64,000 bases of DNA from DATBAX01 sp963723765 (GCA_963723765.1 CAVRSD010000010.1:62001-126000); one strand, 5' to 3'; shown: positions 25,735 through 34,520, numbered from the stretch's first letter. Notes: generated by a model from the sequence alone, not told the origin. Numbers and translations: made by a program.

Positions 25735-26146
25735 CCCCCTCGGGCTGCAGATTTTGCCCGGAACCGAAAGCTTCATTGCCTTCAGATTTCTGCGGTTGCT
25801 GATGCGCTAACTTTCGAGTTGCTGACTTATCGACTCTAAACGACGTGTCCCCGGCGAAACCTCAGGTGTAAAGACTACAGTCGATATGAAAGTATGGGCA
25901 ATACCATCGTCCAATTGCGCGTTTCATTTTGTTCTGGCTAAATGGTGACTGTTCATGCCGCCGGGGGGGTTGTGTCACCCGAGCGATGATTTTGGAGCGA
26001 ATGGTTAAGTTTCTTGGGATTGTCGTCGGCTATGGGTGCATTTGCTGCGACGAATGAACTACAGACGTCCGACCGCCATCGTCGGCTTTAAGCAACCGGT
26101 TTCCAGGGCTAACAAACAAGGAGTAACAAATACGGAGGAAAATTCC
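25735..26146 (+). other. long leader before the enoyl-CoA hydratase operon
   Basis: Contains promoter copy A (25899-25943) and about 200 nt of leader. Within the leader, 26001-26057 could encode an 18-residue peptide (MVKFLGIVVGYGCICCDE), but its GGAG is only 3 nt from the ATG. No other gene is visible. Confidence 0.4.
25899..25943 (+). promoter_or_regulatory. LysR-box promoter, copy A
   Basis: CAATACCATCGTCCAATTG (25899-25917) is a LysR-type T-N11-A box with CAAT/ATTG arms. The TTG at its end can act as -35. TTCTGG begins 33 nt from the box start (25932) and CTAAAT (25938-25943) is the -10, 17 bp from the -35. It reads toward the enoyl-CoA hydratase gene. The 19-bp box is identical to copy B. 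Confidence 0.7.
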
Positions 26147-27019
26147 ATGGCAACTATAAACGCACCTACCAAACTTACACAGATGAACGCACCTGCGAAA
26201 CCCGCGCAGATTCGCGTGGCCCGGCAGTCGCCCGCCTATTGGCGTGTCACGATCGACAACCCGCCGATCAACGTGATGGGCTCGGAAATGGTCAAGGAGT
26301 TCCAGGAACTCATCGCCGCTCTCGAGGCCGACGAGCAGGTCAGGGTCGTAGTCTTCGACAGCGCGGTCGACGACTACTTTCTGAATCACTCCGATTTCAC
26401 GGCCAAGATTGAAGACCTGACCTCACTGCCGGAGGGCCCCACAGGCTTGCCGCCTTGGCCGGACTTTCTCGTGCGTCTGACCCGCTTGCCAGTGGCCTCC
26501 ATTGCCCTTATCCGCGGCCGTGCGACCGGCAACGGCAGCGAGATCACGCTGGCCTGCGACATGAGTTTTGCCAGCCGCGAGAAGACCATCATCTCGCAGT
26601 GGGAGGTGGGCGTGGGAATGGTCGCCGGTGGCGGCCCCATGGCCAGACTGCCCCAACTCATCGGTCGAAACCGCGCCCTCGAGGTGCTCTTGAGCTCGGA
26701 AGACATTAGAGCAGACCAGGCCGAGGCCTACGGCTACATCAATCGCGCCCTGCCCGACGCCGATCTGGATGCGTTCGTAGAGGCGCTCGCTACCCGGATC
26801 GCCAAGTTCGACAAATGGGCGATCGCGCAGACCAAACGCCTCGTCAACACCAGCCTGCCGCCGGATGTCGAGCTCGGCGCCGGATGGGATGCGTGCATTG
26901 CTTCGCTCGGGCGACCTGCTGCTCAGGCGGGGATCAAGGCGCTGATGGCCAAGGGCTTCCACAAGCCGGGGGATGTCGAAAATCGGCTCGGATACTACCT
27001 GGGCCAAATCGCGCGCTAG
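26147..27019 (+). CDS. enoyl-CoA hydratase/isomerase family protein
   Basis: 290 residues of crotonase fold. The segment ASIALIRGRATGNGSEITLA (oxyanion hole, GxG) is followed by a CDMSFASREKTIISQWEVGVG helix that carries the usual active-site region. The first 25 residues (MATINAPTKLTQMNAPAKPA) are an unusual polar extension. GGAGGAAAATTCC precedes ATG 26147. It is the first gene of a four-gene run with VOC, metallo-beta-lactamase and DJ-1 family genes. Specific substrate unknown. Confidence 0.85.
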   Translation: MATINAPTKLTQMNAPAKPAQIRVARQSPAYWRVTIDNPPINVMGSEMVKEFQELIAALEADEQVRVVVFDSAVDDYFLNHSDFTAKIEDLTSLPEGPTGLPPWPDFLVRLTRLPVASIALIRGRATGNGSEITLACDMSFASREKTIISQWEVGVGMVAGGGPMARLPQLIGRNRALEVLLSSEDIRADQAEAYGYINRALPDADLDAFVEALATRIAKFDKWAIAQTKRLVNTSLPPDVELGAGWDACIASLGRPAAQAGIKALMAKGFHKPGDVENRLGYYLGQIAR

Positions 27020-27083
27020 GCGGACATGCTTCAAATGTCTGTAGTGAAGTTTAATATATTCTGCGCACTGTAAGGAGCCATCA

Positions 27084-27530
27084 ATGAACCCCGTGCAAGT
27101 CGAACAAAAGAGCTATGAGATGCCCCCGAAAGAGGGGATCAGCATCGCGCATTTTCTCACCGTCACCGACGTCGAGCGATCGGCTCGCTACTACGAAAAG
27201 GTTTTCGGCGCTCGCATTCTGACCATGGGTGACGGCAACGCGCCGCCGTACCTTCAGCTGGCGAATATCTGGATGATTCTGAACGTCGGGGGCGGGCCGA
27301 CCCCGGATAAGCCGACGGTATCGCTCAGCGTCCCCGACCCGAACCACATCAACAGCTTTATGAATTTCCGGGTTGCGGATATTCAAGCGTGCTATGAATT
27401 ATGGAAAAGTCGAGGAGCCGAGTTCATCACGCCACCGATCCCCAAGTACGGCGAGATACGCTGCTACATCCGCGATCCTGACGGCTATATTATCGAAGTC
27501 GGACAGAGCACCGACCTGACGTACGGTTAA
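27084..27530 (+). CDS. VOC (glyoxalase/dioxygenase fold) protein
   Basis: 148 residues. Starts ISIAHFLTVTDVERSARYYE and ends RCYIRDPDGYIIEVGQ, the two conserved metal-ligand strands (His near the N-terminus, Glu near the C-terminus) of vicinal oxygen chelate proteins. Could be a lyase, epimerase or resistance protein. TAAGGAG lies ahead of ATG 27084. Confidence 0.87.
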   Translation: MNPVQVEQKSYEMPPKEGISIAHFLTVTDVERSARYYEKVFGARILTMGDGNAPPYLQLANIWMILNVGGGPTPDKPTVSLSVPDPNHINSFMNFRVADIQACYELWKSRGAEFITPPIPKYGEIRCYIRDPDGYIIEVGQSTDLTYG

Positions 27531-27631
27531 CGCTCGGCGTGGATAGGGTGCCGATTCTGCGCCTCGTCGTCGCGCTTCTGCCAATCTTTGCCATGAACAG
27601 TCACTCGCTCTGACATCGAAAGGAGTACCAG

Positions 27632-28492
27632 ATGGATGGCACAAATGGACCGAAAGAGACCACGCTTAGTGTGAACGTTTTTACCGCCCCGGGAAAGACC
27701 ATGGTCGGCGAGCGGCCAAAGCCCTTCGGCGAAGCGTTCGGCTTTGACCCGATCACGTCGACTTTAATCTTCGGCGAGTACGACGCGGTGCTGGTGGACG
27801 CAATGGGGACCGTGGCTGAGGCCGAGGCTCTCGCGGCTTGGATTGCTCTGCACAACCGCAACCTGGAGACCATCTATATAACGCACGCTCATTTCGACCA
27901 CTTCTACGGTCTGAGCATTCTGCTCGACCGTTTCCCCGGCGCTCGGGCGATAGCAACGCCCGAGGCGGTGAACGCCATGCAAATGTCTTTCACTCCCGTA
28001 GTGGAGCGGTTAGCCCGCCAGCTCTTTCCTGGGCAGGTGGCCACTAAGTTGGTTCCACCTGAGCCCTATGAGCACGACACGTTCACCCTCGAGGGCCATG
28101 AATTGCGCATCATCAAGCAGGGCCGCACCGATAGTCCCGATTCAACGTCTCTATACGTTCCATCGATCGGCCTGATCGTCGCTGGCGACGTTGTGTACAA
28201 CCAATGCCGCATTTACGTCGGCGACACCACCCCCGAGAGCCGAAAGAATTGGATCGCGGCGCTAGACCGCTTAGCGGCGCTCAATCCGTCGATGGTTGTC
28301 GCCGGTCACAAGAAGACCGGCGCGCCCGACTCTCCCTCGACGATCCAGGACACCAAGCGTTACCTGCAGGATTTCGATCGGTTGCAGAAAACCGCCAAGT
28401 CCGACCAGGAGCTGTTCGATCAGATGACGGTGCTGTACCCGGATTGGGTAGCCAATCAGTCGTGGTTGATGTTCGGATTTCCGGGAGCATAA
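27632..28492 (+). CDS. metallo-beta-lactamase fold hydrolase
   Basis: 286 residues with the Zn-binding motif THAHFDH (near residue 87-93), VAGDVVYN and VAGHKK. This belongs to the hydrolase branch rather than true beta-lactamases. Context with enoyl-CoA hydratase and VOC proteins suggests thioester, lactone or glyoxalase II-like hydrolysis. GAAAGGAG precedes ATG 27632. Confidence 0.87.
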   Translation: MDGTNGPKETTLSVNVFTAPGKTMVGERPKPFGEAFGFDPITSTLIFGEYDAVLVDAMGTVAEAEALAAWIALHNRNLETIYITHAHFDHFYGLSILLDRFPGARAIATPEAVNAMQMSFTPVVERLARQLFPGQVATKLVPPEPYEHDTFTLEGHELRIIKQGRTDSPDSTSLYVPSIGLIVAGDVVYNQCRIYVGDTTPESRKNWIAALDRLAALNPSMVVAGHKKTGAPDSPSTIQDTKRYLQDFDRLQKTAKSDQELFDQMTVLYPDWVANQSWLMFGFPGA

Positions 28493-28531
28493 CCCACATT
28501 TCAAACTTCGATTTCAAAAAGGAGAAGCAAA

Positions 28532-29338
28532 ATGACAACAGCAGGAAAAATTCTGGTACTAGTCTCAAGCGGTCGCGGTTTCCCCTTGAAAGATGGCAAG
28601 GTTTATAAGGGCGCTGGCTACTACCTCAACGAGCTGACGGTTCCGGTTCGCGCCCTGATGAAGGAGGGCTACGAAATCACCTTCGCCACACCCAGAGGCA
28701 ACACGCCCCAACCGGATGTGAATTCAGAGACCGCCGATTTCTTCGGCGGGGACAAGGCCAAACTTCAGGACTATATGTTATTCCGCGACGGCCTGACTGG
28801 GCTCAGAGATCCAATGCGCATCGCGGATGTCATCGCATCGGGCCTGGATCAATATGACGCTGTTTTCGTCCCCGGCGGCCATGGCCCGATGATCGATCTT
28901 CTCGATGATCCCGACGCTGGCATCGTGTTTAGGCACTTTCATGAAAAATCCAAGCCTACGGCAGTGCTCTGCCATGGCCCGATTTCACTTCTCTCGGCTC
29001 TTCCAAATTCTTGGGAGGTGGTCGCTGCGCTGGCGGCGGGCGATGTCGCTGGAGCGCGCGCCAAGGCAAAGGGCTGGATCTATGCTGGCTATAAGATGAC
29101 TATCTTTTCGACAGCGGAAGAGCAGCAGCGAGAGCCGCTTGAGATTGGTGGCAAGGTTCTCTTCTACCCGGACTTCGCCTTGCGTACGGCGGGCGGTGAC
29201 GTAAGTGTGCTCGCTCCATGGTCGAGCTACGTGCTTCAAGATCGCGAACTGATCTCAGGTCAGAACCCGTTCTCTGATGAAGCGCTTCTGAAACTTCTTC
29301 TACCGGCACTCGAAGCCAAGAAGAAGCGGGTCGCTTAG
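28532..29338 (+). CDS. DJ-1/PfpI family (Hsp31-like) protein
   Basis: 268 residues. VFVPGGHGPMIDL and AVLCHGPISLL (nucleophilic elbow Cys) are diagnostic; the nearby Glu and His of Hsp31-type proteins are likely present. Members act as glyoxalase III, deglycase or chaperone. AAGGAG sits before ATG 28532. It closes the operon that starts at 26147 and fits a reactive-carbonyl detoxification theme with its VOC and MBL neighbours. Confidence 0.88.
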   Translation: MTTAGKILVLVSSGRGFPLKDGKVYKGAGYYLNELTVPVRALMKEGYEITFATPRGNTPQPDVNSETADFFGGDKAKLQDYMLFRDGLTGLRDPMRIADVIASGLDQYDAVFVPGGHGPMIDLLDDPDAGIVFRHFHEKSKPTAVLCHGPISLLSALPNSWEVVAALAAGDVAGARAKAKGWIYAGYKMTIFSTAEEQQREPLEIGGKVLFYPDFALRTAGGDVSVLAPWSSYVLQDRELISGQNPFSDEALLKLLLPALEAKKKRVA

Positions 29339-29346
29339 AGGAATAA

Positions 29347-29432
29347 GGGGACTGGCGGGACGGTTTCCATTTTTCGACAATGGAATTAGTCAACGTTCCG
29401 TCTGTCCCCAGTTTTCGTGTCCCCAGTTTTCG
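29347..29432 (+). repeat. inverted GGGGAC element and 15-bp tandem repeat
   Basis: TGTCCCCAGTTTTCG is present twice back to back (29403-29417, 29418-29432). Upstream, GGGGACTGGCGGGACGG is roughly complementary to CCGTCTGTCCCC, giving an imperfect hairpin after the DJ-1 gene. It may serve as a terminator or be a REP-like element. Confidence 0.6.
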
Positions 29433-29467
29433 AGGTGATCGATCGCCGAAACAGCTTGTTGCCAGAG

Positions 29468-29983
29468 TTAGGGCTTTGCGGGCAGTGGCTGCCAGAGCTC
29501 GATCTTATTCCCATCCGAGTCGTAGATCCAGGCAAAGCGACCGTAGGATTCATCCATTCGTTTGTCGTCGATCTTGACTCCCTCTTGTTTTAGGCGGGCG
29601 AGCAAAGCATCCATATCGTCCACGATGTAGTTGATCATGAACGGCGCGGGGCTGGGGTCGAAATACTTAGTGGAGGCGGGAAAGATAGTCCAAACGGTAA
29701 CGTTTTCCTTTTGCGGATCGTCGTGTTCGCGCCACGGAAGCATCACGCCTTGGCCTGTGTCAGCGAGTCCAAGATGCTTCGCATACCATTCGCGCATCTG
29801 ATCGCGATTGGCGGATTTGAAAAAGACACCGCCGATACCAATGATCCGCCCGCGCTGTTCCACTTTGACGGGCGGCTTCGACTTTTCAGGTTGCGGAGTT
29901 TTCACTTCCTGTCCTCCTGTTGAGTAGGCCGCGATGAGCAACAGCGACCCGAGCGTAATTGTGCTCCACGGTATTGCTTGCAT
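29468..29983 (-). CDS. exported VOC family protein
   Basis: 171 residues. The N-terminal hydrophobic stretch (STITLGSLLLIAAYSTG) suggests export or anchoring. The VOC module starts IIGIGGVFFKSANRDQMREW and ends WIYDSDGNKIELWQP with the C-terminal metal-ligand Glu. Such exported single-module VOC proteins are of unknown substrate. Convergent with the DJ-1 gene. AGGAGGACAGGAAG is internal, so the start at 29983 rests on the signal-like N-terminus. Confidence 0.8.
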   Translation of the reverse strand: MQAIPWSTITLGSLLLIAAYSTGGQEVKTPQPEKSKPPVKVEQRGRIIGIGGVFFKSANRDQMREWYAKHLGLADTGQGVMLPWREHDDPQKENVTVWTIFPASTKYFDPSPAPFMINYIVDDMDALLARLKQEGVKIDDKRMDESYGRFAWIYDSDGNKIELWQPLPAKP

Positions 29984-30053
29984 GGGTGGATTATACGACT
30001 AAAAACCACAATCAAGGTTTCAGATACAAACCAACAACAGATATATTGACGAT

Positions 30054-30479
30054 TCATGGTGTAGCGAGAGGTTTGTAAATAAGACCGATGACTATTCCGA
30101 CGATCATCCACTGGACAAAGTAAGCCGCAGCCTGTCCCAGAGCGAGTTTCAGTCCGATGTTCAGGTTCACGTAATTGTGCAGCACAAATGCGCAAACCAC
30201 GAAAATGCCGATGAGAGCTCCGAAGCACGCACCTGCCGCCATCCCCGATCCGCCCGGATGTATCATGGCGAAAATTATGGCGAGAATCAGGATGGCCACG
30301 AGAGTTCCAACGATTCCAATTGGCATAACAGTCTTCATTTCTTCCGGTTTTCGGAATACGGCCGGGTATTTGTGGCTCTCATTGATAAGAGCTGGCACCA
30401 GCCAAAACACTAAGAAACCAAAAGCGAAATACGCCACCGTGGCCCCAAGCGCCGCCAGCGCGAGACTGGAATAATTCAT
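30054..30479 (-). CDS. four-helix membrane protein, hypothetical
   Basis: 141 residues beginning MNYSSLALAALGATVAYFAF; hydrophobic segments about 5-28, 50-72, 80-102 and 112-135. AAAAGGAG sits 6 bp before ATG 30479, which is why the GTG two codons earlier is rejected. Resembles DUF1761-like small membrane proteins in length and layout but I cannot assign it firmly. Confidence 0.75.
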   Translation of the reverse strand: MNYSSLALAALGATVAYFAFGFLVFWLVPALINESHKYPAVFRKPEEMKTVMPIGIVGTLVAILILAIIFAMIHPGGSGMAAGACFGALIGIFVVCAFVLHNYVNLNIGLKLALGQAAAYFVQWMIVGIVIGLIYKPLATP

Positions 30480-30800
30480 TTGCACTCCTTTTAGAAATTG
30501 CGGATCAAAATCACAGTGGCTCGGCAGGGCTGGTCGCCCAACCCTGGTATGACAAACAACGATGATCCTGGTAGGGCGGAATTATACGGGTTTCGATTCG
30601 AAGGGAGAAATCGGTTCGCTCGATTGTTCGCGCGATTCATCCTTCTAGATCGCGCGCGATGTCTCGCACTCGCTGAGCATCAAGTTGGAAGCGCCGACAA
30701 GAGCCTAAAGGAGATCATTTGCGTTCGCTGGGTACTGGTTCGGAGCGAGATTGCAATCTCACCTGTGCAAGTCTGGGCTAGAATTGGTGAATCGACCGAA
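30480..30800 (+). other. non-coding gap
   Basis: Separates a divergent pair. An open frame runs from 30498 into the next gene but its residues look non-coding. No operator or hairpin noticed. Confidence 0.4.
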
Positions 30801-31007
30801 ATGAGAGTCACTGGAAAACCCGTTCGCAGGAGTGTCGGCCTTTGCTTCATCGCCTTGGCACTAATCGCTGCCGTGCTGGTCTTGCAGGGTGCAAAAGAGT
30901 CCCATGCATCGTTGTTGTATGTGTGTATCTTCGGCGGCTTATTCGTAGGGATTCCTGCGGTGTTGGGAATTGGAGTCGTTCTTGAGAATCGACGCAAACG
31001 AGACTGA
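30801..31007 (+). CDS. small two-helix membrane protein
   Basis: 68 residues: a basic N-terminus (MRVTGKPVRRS), a helix GLCFIALALIAAVLVLQG, a short loop, a second helix LLYVCIFGGLFVGIPAVLGIG, and a basic tail. No ribosome site is obvious. Plausible but unproven; function unknown. Confidence 0.45.
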   Translation: MRVTGKPVRRSVGLCFIALALIAAVLVLQGAKESHASLLYVCIFGGLFVGIPAVLGIGVVLENRRKRD

Positions 31008-31170
31008 TCTTCGGGCTCATCGCCCGGGCCACACGGCGCAATCTACGAAAGCTTGAAAACTCGCGTCACAAGTCAACCGGGGAGACTCCAAGCCGTAACT
31101 GTTGAACATCTCCATAGCGCTCACAATCCGTAGCGCGGTCTCGATCACGCCCTTGCCTGATAACGGGCAG

Positions 31171-31530
31171 CTAGTTCAGGAGCGATTCCCAGTTGGCCGG
31201 CAGCCTGTCTGCGGGTCCGGGAACAGGCTGATTTCTTGGATGCGAATGCGGCGGAAGCAACTCCGCGCCCTTGATCGTGATCATGCCCTGCTTCTCGTAA
31301 TCGTAGAACCAATCCTCACCCGGCTCGAAGCTGGCAATGATCGGATGCCCCGTTGCCGCCGCATGCTTGGATGCATGCTGACTCGGAGAACTGTCACAGC
31401 AACCGATGTGCCCACACTCCGCGCACCTGCGGAGATGAAACCACCAACTTTTCGGTGACGCCAGGCATTCCACACATCCGTCGCCGCTTGGCTTCGAAGC
31501 GGGGTTGATTCCGCGGTGTTCTTCCTTCAT
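31171..31530 (-). CDS. UBP-type zinc finger protein
   Basis: 119 residues. Cys/His-rich core CVECLASPKSWWFHLRRCAE followed by CGHIGCCDSSPSQHASKHA and GHPIIASFEPGEDWFY, the standard ZnF-UBP pattern (in eukaryotes binds ubiquitin C-termini; bacterial role unknown). ATG 31530 is chosen for the AAAGGA about 10 bp upstream. Bacterial ZnF-UBP genes often neighbour oxidoreductases, as here. Confidence 0.88.
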   Translation of the reverse strand: MKEEHRGINPASKPSGDGCVECLASPKSWWFHLRRCAECGHIGCCDSSPSQHASKHAAATGHPIIASFEPGEDWFYDYEKQGMITIKGAELLPPHSHPRNQPVPGPADRLPANWESLLN

Positions 31531-31583
31531 TTCGATTTTTCCTTTAGACCTTGCATGTCTAATCTGGCATGTCAGCAGAGAGT

Positions 31584-32489
31584 TCAAGCCACCAGCAAGA
31601 TCTTCCCGATACCACCCTTTTCTGCCGCGGCTTGAGCCTCGGCCGCTTCACTGAGTGGCAGTTTCTGGCTAATCGGGATTACCAGCTTGCCATCTCGCAC
31701 CGCTTCGGCCATGAACTCGAGCGTTTTCCTGTCGAATTTCGAGAATACGTGCACCACTTTTACAGATGGATACTTCGCGGCGTTCTGCGGTGGTCCGACG
31801 ACCGATGCATACACTCCTCCCGGCTTGATCTTGGCGATCAGCTTCTCGGCGGTTTTTCCGCCGACCGTATCCGCAACTGCGTCAAGCGGCGGAAGATTCG
31901 CAATCGCAGTGTCGTCGTCGGTTGCGACCAACTGATCCGCGCCGACAGTCTTTGCCTCGTCTATCTGTCTTTTCAATATTCCGGCAATCACAGTCGCCCC
32001 GCGTTCCTTCGCAGTGAATACCGCCGAACGGCCGACATTTCCAGCAGCACCTATGACGAGAACCGTCTGGCCCGCTTTGATTCCCGTAGCTAAAAGGAGC
32101 TGGTTGCCGGTCGTCGTCACTAGCGGCAGCGCCGCCGCCTGGATCAAATCGAGTCCCTTGGGAACTTTCGCCAGAGCTGCGGCTTTCACGACACAAAATT
32201 CGGCGTAAGTATTGTCCGCCATGGCGAACACCTGGTCGCCGACGGAAAAGCCTTCCACTTCCGGCCCAAACTTGATCACAGTTCCCGCCATATCGACTCC
32301 TATGAGCCCCGGGAACTGGAGGGGATAAAAATCTTTAGTGAATCCGGCGCGCCGCTTGTAGTCGATGGGATTCACACTGCTGGCAGCCACCCGCACCAGC
32401 ACTTCGCCGGGACCGGGCACCGGGTCAGGATAGTCCTCGAACTTCAGCACTTCCGGACCGCCATATTGGTGGACAACGATTGCTTTCAT
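31584..32489 (-). CDS. NADP-dependent zinc-less alcohol dehydrogenase / quinone oxidoreductase
   Basis: 301 residues of the MDR superfamily: MKAIVVHQYGGPEVLKFEDY at the N-terminus, VLVIGAAGNVGRSAVFTAKE as the Rossmann dinucleotide motif, and no catalytic-zinc Cys/His set. Likely reduces quinones or activated enones. GGGGATGAAAT precedes ATG 32489. Same strand as the ZnF-UBP gene 54 bp downstream. Confidence 0.9.
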   Translation of the reverse strand: MKAIVVHQYGGPEVLKFEDYPDPVPGPGEVLVRVAASSVNPIDYKRRAGFTKDFYPLQFPGLIGVDMAGTVIKFGPEVEGFSVGDQVFAMADNTYAEFCVVKAAALAKVPKGLDLIQAAALPLVTTTGNQLLLATGIKAGQTVLVIGAAGNVGRSAVFTAKERGATVIAGILKRQIDEAKTVGADQLVATDDDTAIANLPPLDAVADTVGGKTAEKLIAKIKPGGVYASVVGPPQNAAKYPSVKVVHVFSKFDRKTLEFMAEAVRDGKLVIPISQKLPLSEAAEAQAAAEKGGIGKILLVA

Positions 32490-32538
32490 ATTTCATCCCC
32501 TTTGCCGTTACTTCTTCCGGGCGGCAACGCCTTTTCTA

Positions 32539-32826
32539 TTATTTATTATTCTTTTGAGGATGACTACCCAGGTCGTGCCATGACGTTTCCGTGAGGTTGA
32601 CGTCGTAGTGTTTTGCGGCTTTCTCGATGTTGGCGAACGCCAACGCACGGTCGGCATCGGAGACGTCGATGACTTGATCGAACCGCGCGACCGCGTTACG
32701 CACATGTTGCGCGTCGGTCAGAGGTTCTTTACGCTGCTTCGGGAACGCGTAGACGCTGTCGGGTAAGTCGCTCTGCGTCGTCAGCTGTCCGTGTTTCTCG
32801 TGAGGTTTCCAGGTTGCTTCCGGCAT
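32539..32826 (-). CDS. DUF6582-like small protein
   Basis: 95 residues: MPEATWKPHEKHGQLTTQSD, then LPDSVYAFPKQRKEPLTDA, HVRNAVARFDQV...DRALAFANIEKAAKHYDV. I associate this compact, highly polar sequence with DUF6582 and with small proteins encoded beside phage-like or stress loci. ATG 32826 is chosen because AAAGGATGG precedes it. Driven by promoter copy B about 155 nt upstream. Confidence 0.7.
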   Translation of the reverse strand: MPEATWKPHEKHGQLTTQSDLPDSVYAFPKQRKEPLTDAQHVRNAVARFDQVIDVSDADRALAFANIEKAAKHYDVNLTETSWHDLGSHPQKNNK

Positions 32827-32980
32827 GTCTTTGCCATCCTTTGAGTCTGTAAAATTTGGAGTGATCGCGGGGTCAGGCGGCGCGCTCGTCTTCAAGTGCT
32901 TTGACTTCGCTTAATCTGCCGGCCTCCTGACGGGTTTTCTGCAGTGTCGCTCGTCGGACCGAATCGGCTGCGATAGAGAG

Positions 32981-33025
32981 ATTACACTCGAGGTGCTTCG
33001 GCGAATCAATTGGACGATGGTATTG
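32981..33025 (-). promoter_or_regulatory. LysR-box promoter, copy B
   Basis: Reading the - strand: the same 19-bp box as copy A (33025 down to 33007), -35 TTGATT at its end, then TGTAAT as -10 at the same spacing (32986-32981). TTCTGG is degenerate here (CTCGAG). It points at the DUF6582 gene. A second CAATACC lies 22 bp further upstream (33035-33041). Confidence 0.65.
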
Positions 33026-33105
33026 GCGATCCTTTGGTATTGAGGTCCCATGGAATAAAGTACGCACCACTGTGCCCATATGTCCAATCATACTTTGGTG
33101 GCAAT

Positions 33106-33150
33106 CGATACCTTCGTCCAATAGATTCGTCATCGTGATTCTGGCCTAAT
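33106..33150 (+). promoter_or_regulatory. LysR-box promoter, copy C
   Basis: CGATACCTTCGTCCAATAG (33106-33124) differs from copy A at four positions; TTCTGG starts exactly 33 nt from the box start (33139) and CCTAAT (33145-33150) is the -10. It points at the VOC gene at 33175, leaving a very short leader. It is divergent from copy B, 80 bp away. Confidence 0.65.
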
Positions 33151-33174
33151 GAAGGTGAGGAGGATCGGGCAATT

Positions 33175-33834
33175 ATGAACAATGCTGAGAGAGTAGACAT
33201 GAAGTTCGAGGTGGTCGTCATCCCCGTCGCGGACGTTGACCGCTCGAAGGAGTTCTATACCAAACTGGGGTGGCGGCTCGATGCAGATTTCCCGTTCAAT
33301 AACGGTTTCCGGGTTGTCCAATTCACGCCGCCCGGTTCCGCGTGCTCGGTTCAGTTTGGCACGAAGATGACCTCGGCAGCGCCAGGCTCGGCCCAGGGCC
33401 TCTACCTGATCGTCTCCGACGTTGAGGCAGCACGGACAGATCTTGTCGCGCGCGGTATTGAGGTGAGTGAGGTGTTCCACTCCGGAACGCCAGGCGCTCA
33501 GTTCCAGATCGACGGCAGCGGTCGCATCAGTGGGCCGGCGCCCGAGCATGCCACCTACAACTCGTTTGCCACGTTTCATGATCCCGACGGCAATGGATGG
33601 CTGTTTCAGGAAATCACAACGCGGCTGCCCGGCCGAGGACTTAGTAACTTGGATGTCGCGACCCTGACCGAGCTCTTGCAAGAGGCTGAGAAGCACCACG
33701 GCGAATACGAACCTACAGCTCCCAAGCACCACTGGTCGGGCTGGTATGCCGCCTACATCGTCGCGCGTCAGGACGGGAAGACGCCCGAAGAGGCAGCCAA
33801 AGACGGCAAGATCTACATCGAGGGAGCGCGCTGA
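33175..33834 (+). CDS. VOC family protein with C-terminal extension
   Basis: 219 residues. Residues 8-145 are a VOC module (EVVVIPVADVDRSKEFYTKL at the start, ATFHDPDGNGWLFQEITTR at the end). Residues 160-219 are a helical tail (LTELLQEAEKHHGEYEP..., WSGWYAAYIVARQDGKTPEE) seen in a subset of VOC proteins. GAGGAGG lies 11 bp before ATG 33175. Substrate unknown. Confidence 0.88.
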   Translation: MNNAERVDMKFEVVVIPVADVDRSKEFYTKLGWRLDADFPFNNGFRVVQFTPPGSACSVQFGTKMTSAAPGSAQGLYLIVSDVEAARTDLVARGIEVSEVFHSGTPGAQFQIDGSGRISGPAPEHATYNSFATFHDPDGNGWLFQEITTRLPGRGLSNLDVATLTELLQEAEKHHGEYEPTAPKHHWSGWYAAYIVARQDGKTPEEAAKDGKIYIEGAR

Positions 33835-34081
33835 ACAAGACGATGAAGCACGTCGACGCAATCGTTATCGGGTCATCCAGCGTGCCAGGCATATCCATCC
33901 AATCGTCTCGGAATATCCGCCACTACGGAGCTTGCTGATCGACCAATTGCCGGCGTAAGTAGCTCGTTTTCGATGATTACGAAGTGGGGCTTGGATTCGG
34001 CAACGCAGAATCTCGCAGTCGAGTATGCAAGATACCACCAAGATCGCAGTTCCCATATAATCCAAGACCTGTGAGGCGCAA

Positions 34082-34333
34082 ATGACGAAAACGACGAGCT
34101 TTCAAATGGACATTCGGCCGCTCTTTACGGAGCGAGACATCCAAGGCATGAGCAAGGCGTTCAACCTGGGAAGTTACGATGACGTCAAAAAACACGCTGG
34201 TGCCATCTACGATCGCATTCGTGGAATCGGCGGCGCCGTCATGCCGCCACCACCACCAAGAGGAGAGGGTCCTTGGCAGCAATCTCGGATTGAACTATTT
34301 GCCAAGTGGATGGCGGACGGGTTCCAACCTTAG
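34082..34333 (+). CDS. small hypothetical protein
   Basis: 83 residues: FQMDIRPLFTERDIQGMSKA, then FNLGSYDDVKKHAGAIYDR and VMPPPPPRGEGPWQQSRIEL, FAKWMADGF. The DIRPLF start and PPPP...W...W pattern recur in bacterial proteins that flank oxidoreductases; there is no heme motif and no signal peptide. A real small gene is likely; function unknown. Confidence 0.65.
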   Translation: MTKTTSFQMDIRPLFTERDIQGMSKAFNLGSYDDVKKHAGAIYDRIRGIGGAVMPPPPPRGEGPWQQSRIELFAKWMADGFQP

Positions 34334-34520
34334 TCGCCCCCAGCGCCGAGGACTGCTTCCAGGCTTCAATTTGCGCGCTGGAGCGAGCCGAGGACTGTGA
34401 CGTGTTAGACGCTTGGGCGCGGTGTCGACTCTGGGGTGATCGAAGAAAACAGCGCGACTCGACGAGTCATACACTCCGATTCCGCTGAGCATTTACTTCT
34501 TGTCAAATTGAGGCCTCAAG

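Noticed and set aside
26001..26057. 18-codon leader peptide before the enoyl-CoA hydratase
   Set aside because: Ribosome site spacing is only 3 nt and no attenuator hairpins or codon runs were found.
30498..30800. Long N-terminal part of the frame ending at 31007
   Set aside because: Composition does not look coding; the membrane protein proper starts at ATG 30801.
32873..33133. 86-codon open frame on the - strand
   Set aside because: It runs through promoter copies B and C and has no family-like sequence or ribosome site.
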